DNA of 64,000 nt from Dryocola sp032000125 (GCA_032000125.1 DAMALH010000007.1:1-64000); one strand, 5' to 3'. Numbered from the stretch's first letter, positions 44,191 to 53,941 are shown. Numbers and translations: made by a program. The notes: a model not told the origin generated them from the letters alone.

Positions 44191-44390
44191 ATACCCGTCA
44201 TCCTTCGAGTGACATCTGCGTTGGCTGCACTCCGTTATTCGGCACATCCTGTGCCTCACCCCTGAGGGGCCGTGGCTTGCAACGTTCAAATCTGTTCCCG
44301 ACAGATTTGTCACCTCAGTCACTTACTTTAGTAAGCTCCTAGGGATTCGCTCCCTTGCCGCCTTGCTGTAACTCGAATGCTATAGGGTAT
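44191..44390. repeat. ERIC element with an internal insertion
   Basis: The outer parts match the enterobacterial repetitive intergenic consensus: left end ATACCCGTCAT and GCGTTGGCTGCACTC, centre-right AGTAAGCTCCT-GGGATTC (ERIC1R primer region) with CAGTCACTTACTT, right end ACTCGAAT...TAGGGTAT. A canonical copy is about 127 bases; this one is 200 because about 75 bases (roughly 44234-44312) interrupt it. The insert holds smaller hairpins of its own (CACCCCTGAGGGGC, AATCTGTTCCCGACAGATT). Confidence 0.85.
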
Positions 44391-44446
44391 ACAACGCAGG
44401 CCCGGGAGCTTAAACTTCGCCGCAAGACTTTGAGGTAGAGAAAGCC

Positions 44447-45460
44447 ATGCGCGTACTGGGTATTGAGACTTCCTGTGATGAAACCGGCATCGCCATTTAT
44501 GACGATGAGAAAGGGTTATTAGCCAATCAATTGTATAGTCAGGTGAAATTGCACGCTGACTACGGCGGCGTGGTGCCGGAGCTGGCCTCCCGCGACCACG
44601 TGCGTAAAACCGTGCCGTTGATTCAGGCGGCGCTGAAAGAGGCAGGTTTAACCGCCCGGGATATCGATGGCGTAGCCTATACCGCCGGTCCAGGCCTGGT
44701 TGGCGCGCTGCTGGTGGGCGCAACGGTCGGACGCGCGCTGGCGTTTGCCTGGGATGTGCCAGCCGTACCGGTGCACCATATGGAAGGCCATTTACTGGCG
44801 CCGATGCTTGAAGATAATCCTCCGGCCTTCCCGTTTGTTGCGCTGCTGGTTTCCGGCGGCCACACCCAGCTTATTAGCGTTACGGGCATCGGTCAGTATG
44901 CGCTGCTTGGTGAATCCATTGACGATGCCGCAGGCGAAGCCTTTGATAAAACGGCCAAACTGCTGGGCCTGGATTATCCGGGTGGCCCGATGCTGTCAAA
45001 AATGGCGGCGCAGGGAACGGCGGGGCGCTTTGTTTTCCCGCGCCCGATGACCGACCGTCCCGGCCTTGATTTCAGCTTCTCCGGCCTGAAAACGTTTGCC
45101 GCCAACACCATTCGCGGCAACGAAGCCGACGACCAGACCCGCGCCGATATCGCCCGTGCTTTTGAAGATGCGGTTGTGGATACGCTGCTGATCAAATGCA
45201 AGCGAGCGCTGGATCAGACCGGCTTTAAGCGGCTGGTGATGGCGGGCGGCGTAAGCGCCAACCGCACGCTGCGTACGCGTATGGAAGAGCTGATGATCAA
45301 ACGCCGCGGCGAAGTATTTTACGCGCGGCCGGAATTTTGCACCGACAACGGCGCAATGATTGCTTACGCGGGTATGATTCGTCTGAAAGCGGGAACGGTG
45401 GGCGAGTTAAGCGTGACGGTCCGTCCGCGCTGGCCGCTGGCAGAGTTGCCCGCGGCCTGA
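44447..45460 (+). CDS. tsaD: tRNA N6-adenosine threonylcarbamoyltransferase TsaD
   Basis: Transfers threonylcarbamoyl to A37 of ANN-decoding tRNAs, with TsaB and TsaE. The 337-residue ASKHA-fold protein starts MRVLGIETSCDETGIA; the metal-binding H111 and H115 lie in HHMEGH; FSFSGLKTF and GGVSANRTLR are also diagnostic. Divergent from rpsU, convergent with plsY. Confidence 0.97.
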   Translation: MRVLGIETSCDETGIAIYDDEKGLLANQLYSQVKLHADYGGVVPELASRDHVRKTVPLIQAALKEAGLTARDIDGVAYTAGPGLVGALLVGATVGRALAFAWDVPAVPVHHMEGHLLAPMLEDNPPAFPFVALLVSGGHTQLISVTGIGQYALLGESIDDAAGEAFDKTAKLLGLDYPGGPMLSKMAAQGTAGRFVFPRPMTDRPGLDFSFSGLKTFAANTIRGNEADDQTRADIARAFEDAVVDTLLIKCKRALDQTGFKRLVMAGGVSANRTLRTRMEELMIKRRGEVFYARPEFCTDNGAMIAYAGMIRLKAGTVGELSVTVRPRWPLAELPAA

Positions 45461-45466
45461 CCGGAC

Positions 45467-45498
45467 AAAAAAGGAGTGAGAAATCACTCCTTTTTTTT
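45467..45498. terminator. Bidirectional terminator between tsaD and plsY
   Basis: GGAGTGA/TCACTCC stem with GAAA loop, A6 on the left and T8 on the right. The stem includes the plsY stop codon, so the last plsY codons are part of the hairpin. Confidence 0.9.
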
Positions 45499-46101
45499 GT
45501 CTTTATTTCTGCGCAGCTTCTTCCAGATTTTGGTTTCCTGCCCGCGCCATAAACGTTGAATATTGTCATGATGGCGCATCAGAATCAGGCAGGAGAGCAT
45601 GGCGACCGGGAAAGTAAACTGCGGCTTGAACCACCAGACGTAGAAGGGCGCTATCAGCGCGCTGATGATTGCTCCCAGGGACGAATAGCCGCTAAGCAGC
45701 ACGCTTAGCAGCCAGGTGCCGGCCATGACGCCGGTTAAATCGAAGCCAATAGGCGCAATGGCGCCGAAGGCGGTTGCCACGCCTTTGCCACCGCGAAACC
45801 TGAAGAACACGGGCCAGATATGGCCCAGGCAGGCGGCGATCGCAATCAGCCCAAGCCAGAATGGCGTTACGCCCAACGCGTAGGCCGCCCAGACCGGCAG
45901 CATGCCTTTTAAAATGTCAAAGATAAGTACCGCTACGGCTGCGCCTTTGCCGCCAATACGCAGAACGTTTGTCGCTCCTGGATTACCTGAACCGTTCTCT
46001 CTTGGGTCCGGAAGACCTGCGAGCCGGCAAACCAGAATGGCGCTGGAAATTGAGCCGCAAAGATACGCGAGGAGAATCATGCCAGGCGCGATTGCACTCA
46101 T
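45484..46101 (-). CDS. plsY: Glycerol-3-phosphate acyltransferase PlsY
   Basis: Inner-membrane enzyme that acylates glycerol-3-phosphate from acyl-phosphate. It has 205 residues as in E. coli YgiH, starting MSAIAPGMILLAYL at 46101; a longer frame to 46188 would approach folB. Motifs: GSISSAILVCRLAG, GSGNPGATNVLR (motif 1), RFRGGKGVATAFG (motif 2). The C-terminus is a lysine-rich tail (KDKKKE) partly encoded by the terminator. Confidence 0.95.
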   Translation of the reverse strand: MSAIAPGMILLAYLCGSISSAILVCRLAGLPDPRENGSGNPGATNVLRIGGKGAAVAVLIFDILKGMLPVWAAYALGVTPFWLGLIAIAACLGHIWPVFFRFRGGKGVATAFGAIAPIGFDLTGVMAGTWLLSVLLSGYSSLGAIISALIAPFYVWWFKPQFTFPVAMLSCLILMRHHDNIQRLWRGQETKIWKKLRRNKDKKKE

Positions 46102-46208
46102 AACGCTGTTCCATTTTGAAAGTGTCGTTGTATTCTTCGCATCTGTGGATAATACGCATATTTCGCCGGAAGTGGTATCTGGCGTCACTAAAAACCGGGC
46201 AGGGCGTG

Positions 46209-46577
46209 ATGGACATTGTATTTATAGAGCAACTTACGGTAATCACCACCATCGGGGTGTACGACTGGGAACAGACTATCAGCCAAAAGCTGGTATTCGA
46301 TATCGAAATGGCCTGGGACAACCGCACGGCCGCCGCAAGCGACGACGTGAAGGATTGCCTGAGCTATGCCGATGTCAGCGAAGCGGTCATTAACCACGTT
46401 TCCGGCGGCCGTTTCGCGCTGGTCGAACGCGTGGCGGAGGAAGTGGCCCAACTCCTGCTGGCGAGGTTTAACTCACCCTGGGTGCGCCTGAAAGTCAGCA
46501 AGCCTGGCGCGGTTGCGCAGGCGGCAAGCGTCGGGGTCGTCATTGAGCGTGGCAATAATCCGAAAGCAAACAAATAA
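46209..46577 (+). CDS. folB: Dihydroneopterin aldolase FolB
   Basis: Folate synthesis: dihydroneopterin to 6-hydroxymethyl-dihydropterin and glycolaldehyde. It has 122 residues with MDIVFIEQLTVITTIGVYDWE, the catalytic SYADVSEAV and RFALVERVAEE (Glu) and VRLKVSKPGAV. GGCAGGG is the ribosome site for ATG 46209; a longer start at 46116 is not supported. Divergent from plsY and followed by a terminator. Confidence 0.95.
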   Translation: MDIVFIEQLTVITTIGVYDWEQTISQKLVFDIEMAWDNRTAAASDDVKDCLSYADVSEAVINHVSGGRFALVERVAEEVAQLLLARFNSPWVRLKVSKPGAVAQAASVGVVIERGNNPKANK

Positions 46578-46632
46578 GTTCATAATTGTTAAACCAAACG
46601 TGGCTAAGCTGGTCATAGCCAGTAACCTTTTG

Positions 46633-46662
46633 CGGCGGTCGCATCTCGCCCGCCGTTTTTTT
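46633..46662 (+). terminator. Terminator of folB
   Basis: CGGCGG/CCGCCG stem with a 10-base loop followed by T7, 55 bases after the folB stop and 30 before uppP. Confidence 0.85.
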
Positions 46663-46693
46663 GTGATTTTTTTAGGGGTATGAGGGTTTATTA

Positions 46694-47512
46694 ATGAGCG
46701 ATTTTCACTCGCTGGCGATTGCCGCGATTCTCGGCGTGGTTGAGGGGTTAACGGAGTTTTTACCTGTCTCGTCCACCGGGCATATGATTATTGTCGGACA
46801 CCTGCTGGGATTTGAAGGTGATACCGCCGAAACATTTGAAGTGGTGATTCAGCTCGGTTCGATCCTCGCTGTGGTAGTTATGTTCTGGCGTCGTCTGTTT
46901 GGTCTGATTGGTATTCACTTTGGTCGTCCGCCTCATGAAGGCGCGGGCAAAGGCCGCCTGTCGTTAATTCATATCCTGTTGGGGATGCTCCCGGCCGTGG
47001 TGCTGGGGCTTATCTTCCACGACACGATTAAGTCGCTGTTTAACCCGATTAACGTTATGTACGCCCTGGTTGTCGGCGGCGTGTTGCTGATTGCCGCTGA
47101 GCTGCTAAAACCAAAAGAACCGCGCGCCGTTGGGGTGGATGATATGACCCTGCGTCAGGCCTTTATTATCGGCTGCTTCCAGTGTCTGGCGCTCTGGCCG
47201 GGATTCTCTCGTTCCGGGGCTACGATCTCCGGCGGCATGCTGATGGGCGTGAGCCGCTATGCGGCTTCTGAATTCTCTTTCCTGCTGGCCGTACCTATGA
47301 TGCTGGGCGCGACGGTGCTGGACGTTTATAAGAGCATCGGCTTCCTGACCATGGCCGATCTGCCGATGTTTGCCGTTGGCTTCATCACCGCGTTTATCGT
47401 TGCCCTGCTTGCGATTAAAACCTTCCTGCAGGTTATTAAACGCATGTCGTTTATCCCGTTTGCTATCTATCGCTTCTTTGTGGCGGCAGCGGTTTATTTC
47501 GTCTTTATGTAA
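46694..47512 (+). CDS. uppP: Undecaprenyl-diphosphatase UppP (BacA)
   Basis: Recycles undecaprenyl pyrophosphate to the lipid carrier for peptidoglycan and O-antigen synthesis; gives bacitracin tolerance. The 272-residue integral membrane protein has the motifs GVVEGLTEFLPVSSTGHMI (with catalytic Glu) and LALWPGFSRSGATISGGML. GAGG lies 7 bases upstream. Confidence 0.97.
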   Translation: MSDFHSLAIAAILGVVEGLTEFLPVSSTGHMIIVGHLLGFEGDTAETFEVVIQLGSILAVVVMFWRRLFGLIGIHFGRPPHEGAGKGRLSLIHILLGMLPAVVLGLIFHDTIKSLFNPINVMYALVVGGVLLIAAELLKPKEPRAVGVDDMTLRQAFIIGCFQCLALWPGFSRSGATISGGMLMGVSRYAASEFSFLLAVPMMLGATVLDVYKSIGFLTMADLPMFAVGFITAFIVALLAIKTFLQVIKRMSFIPFAIYRFFVAAAVYFVFM

Positions 47513-47523
47513 ACATCCTGCCC

Positions 47524-48765
47524 TCAGCTTTGCGGCTGGGGGCAGTGTTCTTCTTTCCAGGATGCAACGGCGGCAATGCGGCGTTTAGTCAGTTCCTCCC
47601 GAATTGCCGGCCCGCTGAAGCCTGCTTCAATCACTTCTTTATTGGTCACCCGCAGAGCCGCCTCCCAGGCCGCACGCAGCAATCTTCCCTGCGGATAATC
47701 GCTGCCTTCAAAACCGGTGCGCCCGCGTGCATCAGCCTCGCTGGTTAATGCGATTTGCTCAACGCGGTGCGGCTTACGCCAGGCGTCGATTGCGTCAAAC
47801 AGCTTCACCACCGTTTTCGGCTGCAGAATGGGGAAGGTGTGAATAAGGTCGTGATACTCCGCCACCAGCTTCGCCAGATCGCGGATCTCGTTTGGCACGC
47901 GCATTCTCTGGCAGATATTCTCTACCAGCTTAACGCCCGCCGGGCCGTGGCCGTGGTGCCTGGGCCAGAATTCTTTCGGGGTTAATCCCTTGCCAAGATC
48001 GTGGCAAAGCGTTGCAAACCGCACGTCCACTTCGGGACTAAGCTGGGCCGCAATAGCAAGCGTCATCAGCACATGAATGCCGGTGTCGATTTCCGGGTGC
48101 CATTTGGCCGGTGCCGGTACGCCAAACAGCGCGTCGATTTCCGGGAACAGCACGGCCAGCGCCCCGCATTTACGCAGCACATCAAAATAAACCTGCGGAT
48201 TCCGGCTGGTGAGGGCGTTTTCAGTTTCTTTCCAGACGCGCTCTGGCGTCAGATGCGTCAGTTCACCTCCCGCCGTCATATCCTGCATCAGCGTCATGGT
48301 TTCCGGGGCAATCTGGAAATTGAGATGGGCGTAACGTGCCGCAAATCGCGCCACGCGCAGAACGCGTAGCGGATCTTCATTAAATGCCGGGGATACGTGG
48401 CGCAGCAGGCGCTTTTCTATGTCGGCAAGCCCGTTGTAGGGGTCGATAAGCTTGCCGTGTTGGTCTTGTGCTATGGCGTTGATGGTGAGATCGCGACGCA
48501 TTAAATCCTGTTCGAGCGTAACGTCCGGCGCGGCATAGCAGGTGAAGCCTGTATAACCCTGGCCGGCTTTACGTTCGGTGCGTGCCAGGGCGTACTCTTC
48601 GCGAGATTTGGGATGCAAAAATACCGGAAAGTCTTTCCCGACCTGCTGGTAACCAGCGTCCAGCATTTCTTGCGGGGTAGCGCCGACCACAACCCAATCT
48701 TTATCTTTGACCGGTAGTTTTAACAACCCATCGCGAACGGCGCCACCGACCAGATAAATCTTCAC
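47524..48765 (-). CDS. cca: Multifunctional CCA-adding enzyme Cca
   Basis: tRNA nucleotidyltransferase adding or repairing the 3' CCA, with an HD phosphohydrolase domain. It has 413 residues; nucleotidyltransferase signature LVGGAVRDGLLKLPVKDKDWVV, template loop RRDLTINAIAQD, HD motif CHDLGKGLTP. The start codon is GTG (48765), as in E. coli, with AGAGA upstream. Convergent with uppP. Confidence 0.96.
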   Translation of the reverse strand: MKIYLVGGAVRDGLLKLPVKDKDWVVVGATPQEMLDAGYQQVGKDFPVFLHPKSREEYALARTERKAGQGYTGFTCYAAPDVTLEQDLMRRDLTINAIAQDQHGKLIDPYNGLADIEKRLLRHVSPAFNEDPLRVLRVARFAARYAHLNFQIAPETMTLMQDMTAGGELTHLTPERVWKETENALTSRNPQVYFDVLRKCGALAVLFPEIDALFGVPAPAKWHPEIDTGIHVLMTLAIAAQLSPEVDVRFATLCHDLGKGLTPKEFWPRHHGHGPAGVKLVENICQRMRVPNEIRDLAKLVAEYHDLIHTFPILQPKTVVKLFDAIDAWRKPHRVEQIALTSEADARGRTGFEGSDYPQGRLLRAAWEAALRVTNKEVIEAGFSGPAIREELTKRRIAAVASWKEEHCPQPQS

Positions 48766-48830
48766 TCTCTACACCCCTGCATCTATCAACACGAAGAATA
48801 ATACGTAATTGTAGGATACAGGGGGACGAG

Positions 48831-49451
48831 TCAATTCATCCAGCGGTCTTTCTTCTTGCGGCTTGGGATCATATGCGGCAGCAGCAGGCCAAACAGCAGG
48901 CCGACGCCCAGCACGCCGCCGCCATACATAAACCACTGCATGATAATGGCGCGCTGCTTGTCATCAAGCTGGACGTTTGCCGCGTTCACTTTCTTCTGCG
49001 CAACGATAAGCTGATTTTTAAGCTGCTGATTTTCTTCTTTAAGACCGTTTATCACGCCGTCGCTCTGGGCGACTTTTTGCTGCATTTCCGCCGTGCGCTG
49101 ATTCCATGTGGTGTCGATATTGGTGAGCTTGTCCGTCAGCTCTTTAACCTGTTGTTCCAGGGCGGGTACGCGAGTACGCAGGCTTGGGTTGGCGCTTAGC
49201 TGGGCAAGCGGGATCCAGGAGGTGCGGCCGTTGCTGTCGCGCACCTGGCCATATTTGGTTTCTTCATTACTTTGCAGAAGGGTGACTTCTTCGCCGGCGT
49301 TGACTGTACCCAGCAGGCGATAGTTATCACCCGGGCCGCTGCGGACCCAGGTGTTTAATTCGTCGGAGACATAACGTTTTTCATCGGCATGAGCCACAAC
49401 GGTAACGCTAAGAGAGAGCAAAGTAAGGCAAATCAGGCGTAATTTCTGCAT
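48831..49451 (-). CDS. ygiM: SH3-domain membrane protein YgiM
   Basis: TIGR04211-type protein of 206 residues: signal peptide (cut after AHA near residue 22), bacterial SH3 domain (YVSDELNTWVRSGPGDNYR), a coiled coil (about 95-165) and one C-terminal membrane segment (FMYGGGVLGVGLLFGLLLP) with a basic cytoplasmic tail. In E. coli it lies in the same place and is linked to envelope stress. Divergent from ygiF. Confidence 0.94.
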   Translation of the reverse strand: MQKLRLICLTLLSLSVTVVAHADEKRYVSDELNTWVRSGPGDNYRLLGTVNAGEEVTLLQSNEETKYGQVRDSNGRTSWIPLAQLSANPSLRTRVPALEQQVKELTDKLTNIDTTWNQRTAEMQQKVAQSDGVINGLKEENQQLKNQLIVAQKKVNAANVQLDDKQRAIIMQWFMYGGGVLGVGLLFGLLLPHMIPSRKKKDRWMN

Positions 49452-49716
49452 TATTTCATCATTATTGTCATCAAGTGTGGAACGATAGTAGTGGCATCAG
49501 TCTGACGGTGCAATCCGTAAACCTGAATGAGAATCATCCTGGTGTGAATTTCGCCACTTGTACAAGGCATTAGCCCCTTTTTCAGCTAAAAATTCGCTCG
49601 TCAAATTGCGCATGATGCGTGGCAATTTACGGCAAAATATTATCTACTGACCAGCAACCAGCTATTTAGTTCGCCGGGATGTCCTCCCGTGTGACCGCAA
49701 CCAAAAGTAAATGACG

Positions 49717-51015
49717 ATGCCTCAAGAAATCGAACTTAAATTTATCGTTAATCCAGCGGCGCTGGATAACCTGCGCACCACCCTTAACTCCCTTGAAAGC
49801 GAACATAGCGAACCTCGCCAACTGCTTAATATTTATTACGAAACAGCGGATAAAACGCTGCGTCGCCACGATATGGGGCTGCGCATCCGTGGAACAGATG
49901 GCCGCTATGAAATGACGATGAAAACGGCCGGTCGCGTGACTGGCGGTCTTCATCAGCGCTCTGAGTACAATGTCGATCTCGACAAGCCGGAACTCGATCT
50001 GGCGTTGCTGCCTGCGGAAGTCTGGCCGGAAGGCGTGACGCCTGCGGCCCTGCAGGAAGCGTTAAAGCCGTTGTTCAGCACCCATTTCGCGCGTGAGAAG
50101 TGGGTGGTTACTCACCGTGGCAGCAGGATCGAGCTGGCTCTGGACCAGGGCGAAGTGAAAGCCGGTGAAGTAAGCGAGCCGCTGTGCGAGCTGGAGCTTG
50201 AGCTGCTTGCAGGCGAAGCGTCTGCGGTGCTTGAGCTGGCGCAACGGTTGGTGGTGCAGCCTGGGCTGCGTCAGGGAAGCCTGAGTAAAGCCGCACGCGG
50301 CTATCACCTGGCGGCAGGCGATGCGCCTCGTGAAATCAAACCGCTGGGCGTACTGCGCGTTGCGCCAAAAGCAACGGTTGAGCAGGGCCTGGAAGGCGCG
50401 CTGGAAATGGCGCTGGCGCACTGGCTGTATCATGAAGAGCTTTGGGTTCGCGGTAGCAAAGCGGCGAAAAAGGCGGTGCTGGACGGCGTGGGGCTGGTTC
50501 GCCATGCGCTGGCGTTATTTGGCGGCGTCGTACCGCGTAAAGCGAGCGCCCACTTACGTGAGCTGCTGATGGCGTATGAAGCGCTGCTGGCGCAGAATCT
50601 GAAGGCGGAAGCGCTGGTCTACAGCCCGGAAAGCAGCCAGGCAAAGCTCGCGCTGACAGAATGGCTGGTAAATCGCCAGTGGCAAAAATTCGTCGATGAA
50701 AAAGACCGCGCTAAGCTTGCAGGCTCCTTTAAGCGTTTTGCCGATACGCATCTTTCCCGCCACGCGGCGGAGCTGCGCAGTACCTTCCAGCGTCCGCTTG
50801 GCGACGCCTATGGCGATCAGCTTCCACGCCTTGCGCGCGAAACTGATGCTGTTCGCCTGTTAGCCGGTGTTTATGACGATGCAGTGGCTCTGCCCTGGCT
50901 TGAAAACTGGCAGGGGCTGCGCCATGCCATCGCCACGCGACAGCAGGTGGAAATTGAACATTATCGTAATGAAGCAATCTCGCAGGCGCCATTCTGGTTG
51001 CATAGCGGGAAATAA
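49717..51015 (+). CDS. ygiF: Inorganic triphosphatase YgiF
   Basis: Hydrolyses tripolyphosphate. Of about 432 residues, the N-terminal CYTH tunnel domain starts MPQEIELKF (ExExK signature) and continues with RGTDGRYEMTMK; the C-terminal CHAD helical domain contains YHEELWVRG, VRHALALFGG and FADTHLSRHAAEL. ATG 49717 aligns with the E. coli start; ATG 49711 two codons earlier is equally possible. It is followed after 21 bases by glnE. Confidence 0.94.
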   Translation: MPQEIELKFIVNPAALDNLRTTLNSLESEHSEPRQLLNIYYETADKTLRRHDMGLRIRGTDGRYEMTMKTAGRVTGGLHQRSEYNVDLDKPELDLALLPAEVWPEGVTPAALQEALKPLFSTHFAREKWVVTHRGSRIELALDQGEVKAGEVSEPLCELELELLAGEASAVLELAQRLVVQPGLRQGSLSKAARGYHLAAGDAPREIKPLGVLRVAPKATVEQGLEGALEMALAHWLYHEELWVRGSKAAKKAVLDGVGLVRHALALFGGVVPRKASAHLRELLMAYEALLAQNLKAEALVYSPESSQAKLALTEWLVNRQWQKFVDEKDRAKLAGSFKRFADTHLSRHAAELRSTFQRPLGDAYGDQLPRLARETDAVRLLAGVYDDAVALPWLENWQGLRHAIATRQQVEIEHYRNEAISQAPFWLHSGK

Positions 51016-51036
51016 CCATATTGTCGGGATAACATA

Positions 51037-53892
51037 ATGCCGCACTCGCCCCTTTTACAGCAGCACCTGCAGGCGGTATTACCGCGTCTGCCACAAGATA
51101 TCGATAGTCAGGGATTAAGCGCCCAGGCGCAGGCCGTACTGACATTCAGTGATTTTGTCTGCGATAGCATAGTGGCGCATCCCGCCTGGCTGCTGGAACT
51201 GGAGCAGAGCCCTCCTGAGGCGCAAGAGTGGCAGCGCTACGCCGCCTGGCTGCAAAGTGATCTGCACGAAGTCCACGACGAGGCGGCGTTGATGAAAGCG
51301 CTGCGTCTGTTTCGCCGCCGCATTATGGTTCGTATTGCCTGGGCACAAACGCTGCAACTGGTGCCTACTGAAACCTCGCTGCGGCAGCTGAGCGTGCTGG
51401 CGGAAACGCTGATTATCGCCGCCCGCGACTGGCTTTATGCCGCATGTTGCGGTGAATGGGGAACGCCGTGTAATCGGGATGGCGTTCCGCAGCCGCTGAT
51501 GATCCTCGGCATGGGGAAACTCGGCGGCGGCGAGCTGAATTTTTCCTCCGACATCGACCTGATTTTTGCCTGGCCTGAAAATGGCACAACCCGGGGCGGG
51601 CGGCGTGAATTAGATAACGCCCAGTTCTTTACGCGTCTGGGGCAGAAGCTTATCAAAGTGCTCGACCAGCCTACGCAGGACGGTTTTGTCTACCGCGTGG
51701 ATATGCGCCTGCGCCCGTTTGGCGACAGCGGCCCGCTGGTGCTGAGCTTTGCTGCGCTGGAAGATTATTATCAGGAACAGGGGCGCGACTGGGAGCGCTA
51801 CGCGATGGTCAAGGCGCGGATTATGGGCGACAGTGACGACGCCTGGAGCCAGGAGCTGCGCAATATGCTGCGTCCGTTCGTCTTTCGCCGCTACATAGAT
51901 TTCAGCGTTATCCAGTCGCTGCGCAACATGAAAGGCATGATTGCCCGTGAAGTGCGCCGCCGTGGCCTGAAGGACAATATCAAACTTGGCGCCGGCGGCA
52001 TTCGCGAAACCGAATTTATCGTGCAGGTCTTCCAGCTTATCCGTGGCGGACGCGAGCCGTCGCTCCAGTCCCGCTCGCTGCTGCCAGGGCTTGAGGCTAT
52101 TGAGCAGTTGCACCTGTTGCCGGAAGGCGATGCGCGGCGGTTAAGCGAGGCCTATCTCTATCTGCGTCGCCTTGAAAACCTGCTGCAAAGCATCAACGAT
52201 GAGCAGACCCAGACGCTGCCCGGCGACGAGCTTAACCGTGCCCGCCTTGCCTGGGCGATGAACGAAAATAGTTGGGGTGCTTTACAACAAAGCTTACAGG
52301 CGCATATGGATGACGTGCGTCAGGTATTTAACGAGTTGATCGGCGATGATGAGCCGGAAGCGGGCGAGGATAAAATCGCCGAGGCCTGGCGTGAGCTATG
52401 GCAGGATGCGCTCGACGCGGACGACACCACCGCCGTACTCAGCCATCTGACGCCGCAAGCGCGCGGTGAAGTACTGCGGCTGATCGGCGAGTTCCGTCAG
52501 GATACAGATAAACGCACCATCGGCCCGCGTGGTCGCCAGGTGCTGGATCAGCTTATGCCGCGGCTGCTTAGCGAAGCCTGCTCACGCAACGATGCCCCTC
52601 TGCCGTTATCGCGTCTGCTTCCGCTGCTGCTGGGCATTGTTACCCGTACAACCTATCTCGAACTGCTGACGGAATATTCGGGCGCGCTTAAGCATCTGAT
52701 CACGCTTTGCGCCGCGTCGCCAATGATTGCGGGACAACTGGCGCGTTACCCGCTGCTGCTGGACGAACTGCTTGATCCGAACACGCTCTATCAGCCAACG
52801 GCGACGGATGCGTATAAAGACGAGCTGCGCCAGTATCTCCTGCGCGTGCCGGACGATGACGAAGAGCAGCAGCTTGAAGCGTTGCGCCAGTTTAAACAGG
52901 CTCAGCTTTTGCGCGTGGCCGCGGCGGATATCACCGGCACGCTGCCGGTGATGAAGGTCAGCGATCACCTGACGTGGCTTGCGGAGGCGATTATCGATGC
53001 CGTGGTCCAGCAGGCGTGGGCGCAAATGGTGGCGCGTTTCGGCCAGCCGAAACATTTGCGCGAGCGGGAAGGGCGCGGGTTTGCGGTCATCGGCTACGGC
53101 AAGCTTGGCGGCTGGGAACTTGGCTACAGTTCCGATCTTGATTTGGTTTTCCTGCACGATTGCCCGGCAGATGTCATGACCGACGGCGAGCGTGAAATCG
53201 ACGGCCGCCAGTTTTATCTGCGCTTGGCCCAGCGAGTGATTCACTTATTCAGCACCCGCACCTCATCCGGCATTCTGTATGAGGTGGATGCTCGCCTTCG
53301 TCCCTCTGGCGCGGCAGGAATGCTGGTCACAACGGCGGAGGCCTTTGCTGACTACCAGCAAAACGAAGCCTGGACGTGGGAGCATCAGGCCCTGGTTCGC
53401 GCCCGCGTTGTTTACGGCGATCCGCTTTTGAACCGCCAATTTGATGCTATCCGTCGTGAAATTTTGTCCCGCCCGCGCGAAGGCGAAAAGCTACAAACAG
53501 AAGTGCGTGAAATGCGTGAAAAAATGCGCGCCCATCTTGGCGATAAACATCATGGACGCTTTGATATTAAAGCAGATCGGGGCGGGATCACCGATATTGA
53601 ATTTATCACCCAGTATCTGGTTTTGCGTTATGCGGCGCAGGCTCCAAAGTTAACGCGCTGGTCTGATAACGTGCGCATTCTGGAGTTAATGGCGCAAAAC
53701 GACATTATGCGTGATGACGAAGCGCAGGCGCTGACCCATGCTTACGTCACGCTGCGCGATGAGCTACACCACCTGGCTTTACAAGAGCTGCCGGGTAACG
53801 TGGCGCCGGACGCCTTTGCCGCCGAGCGCGAGCAGGTTGAGCGGAGCTGGCAAACGTGGCTGGGCGAGGCGCAAACGCGCGTGCAGGCGTAA
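51037..53892 (+). CDS. glnE: Bifunctional glutamine synthetase adenylyltransferase/deadenylase GlnE
   Basis: Controls glutamine synthetase by adding or removing AMP in response to PII and glutamine. The 951 residues hold two nucleotidyltransferase domains: N-terminal GMGKLGGGELNFSSDIDLIF with D172/D174 (deadenylation) and C-terminal GYGKLGGWELGYSSDLDLVF near residue 690-710 (adenylation), plus linker and C-terminal helical domains. Length fits E. coli (946). Downstream of ygiF as in E. coli. Confidence 0.97.
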   Translation: MPHSPLLQQHLQAVLPRLPQDIDSQGLSAQAQAVLTFSDFVCDSIVAHPAWLLELEQSPPEAQEWQRYAAWLQSDLHEVHDEAALMKALRLFRRRIMVRIAWAQTLQLVPTETSLRQLSVLAETLIIAARDWLYAACCGEWGTPCNRDGVPQPLMILGMGKLGGGELNFSSDIDLIFAWPENGTTRGGRRELDNAQFFTRLGQKLIKVLDQPTQDGFVYRVDMRLRPFGDSGPLVLSFAALEDYYQEQGRDWERYAMVKARIMGDSDDAWSQELRNMLRPFVFRRYIDFSVIQSLRNMKGMIAREVRRRGLKDNIKLGAGGIRETEFIVQVFQLIRGGREPSLQSRSLLPGLEAIEQLHLLPEGDARRLSEAYLYLRRLENLLQSINDEQTQTLPGDELNRARLAWAMNENSWGALQQSLQAHMDDVRQVFNELIGDDEPEAGEDKIAEAWRELWQDALDADDTTAVLSHLTPQARGEVLRLIGEFRQDTDKRTIGPRGRQVLDQLMPRLLSEACSRNDAPLPLSRLLPLLLGIVTRTTYLELLTEYSGALKHLITLCAASPMIAGQLARYPLLLDELLDPNTLYQPTATDAYKDELRQYLLRVPDDDEEQQLEALRQFKQAQLLRVAAADITGTLPVMKVSDHLTWLAEAIIDAVVQQAWAQMVARFGQPKHLREREGRGFAVIGYGKLGGWELGYSSDLDLVFLHDCPADVMTDGEREIDGRQFYLRLAQRVIHLFSTRTSSGILYEVDARLRPSGAAGMLVTTAEAFADYQQNEAWTWEHQALVRARVVYGDPLLNRQFDAIRREILSRPREGEKLQTEVREMREKMRAHLGDKHHGRFDIKADRGGITDIEFITQYLVLRYAAQAPKLTRWSDNVRILELMAQNDIMRDDEAQALTHAYVTLRDELHHLALQELPGNVAPDAFAAEREQVERSWQTWLGEAQTRVQA

Positions 53893-53941
53893 CTGTGATA
53901 TTATCTCGCGCAAAATTTTTTCCCTCTCTGGAGAGTCAGGA

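Noticed and set aside
53738..53941. Upstream extension of the hldE frame inside glnE
   Set aside because: Open by chance in the +1 frame of glnE; ATG 53942 has a ribosome site and gives the normal HldE N-terminus.
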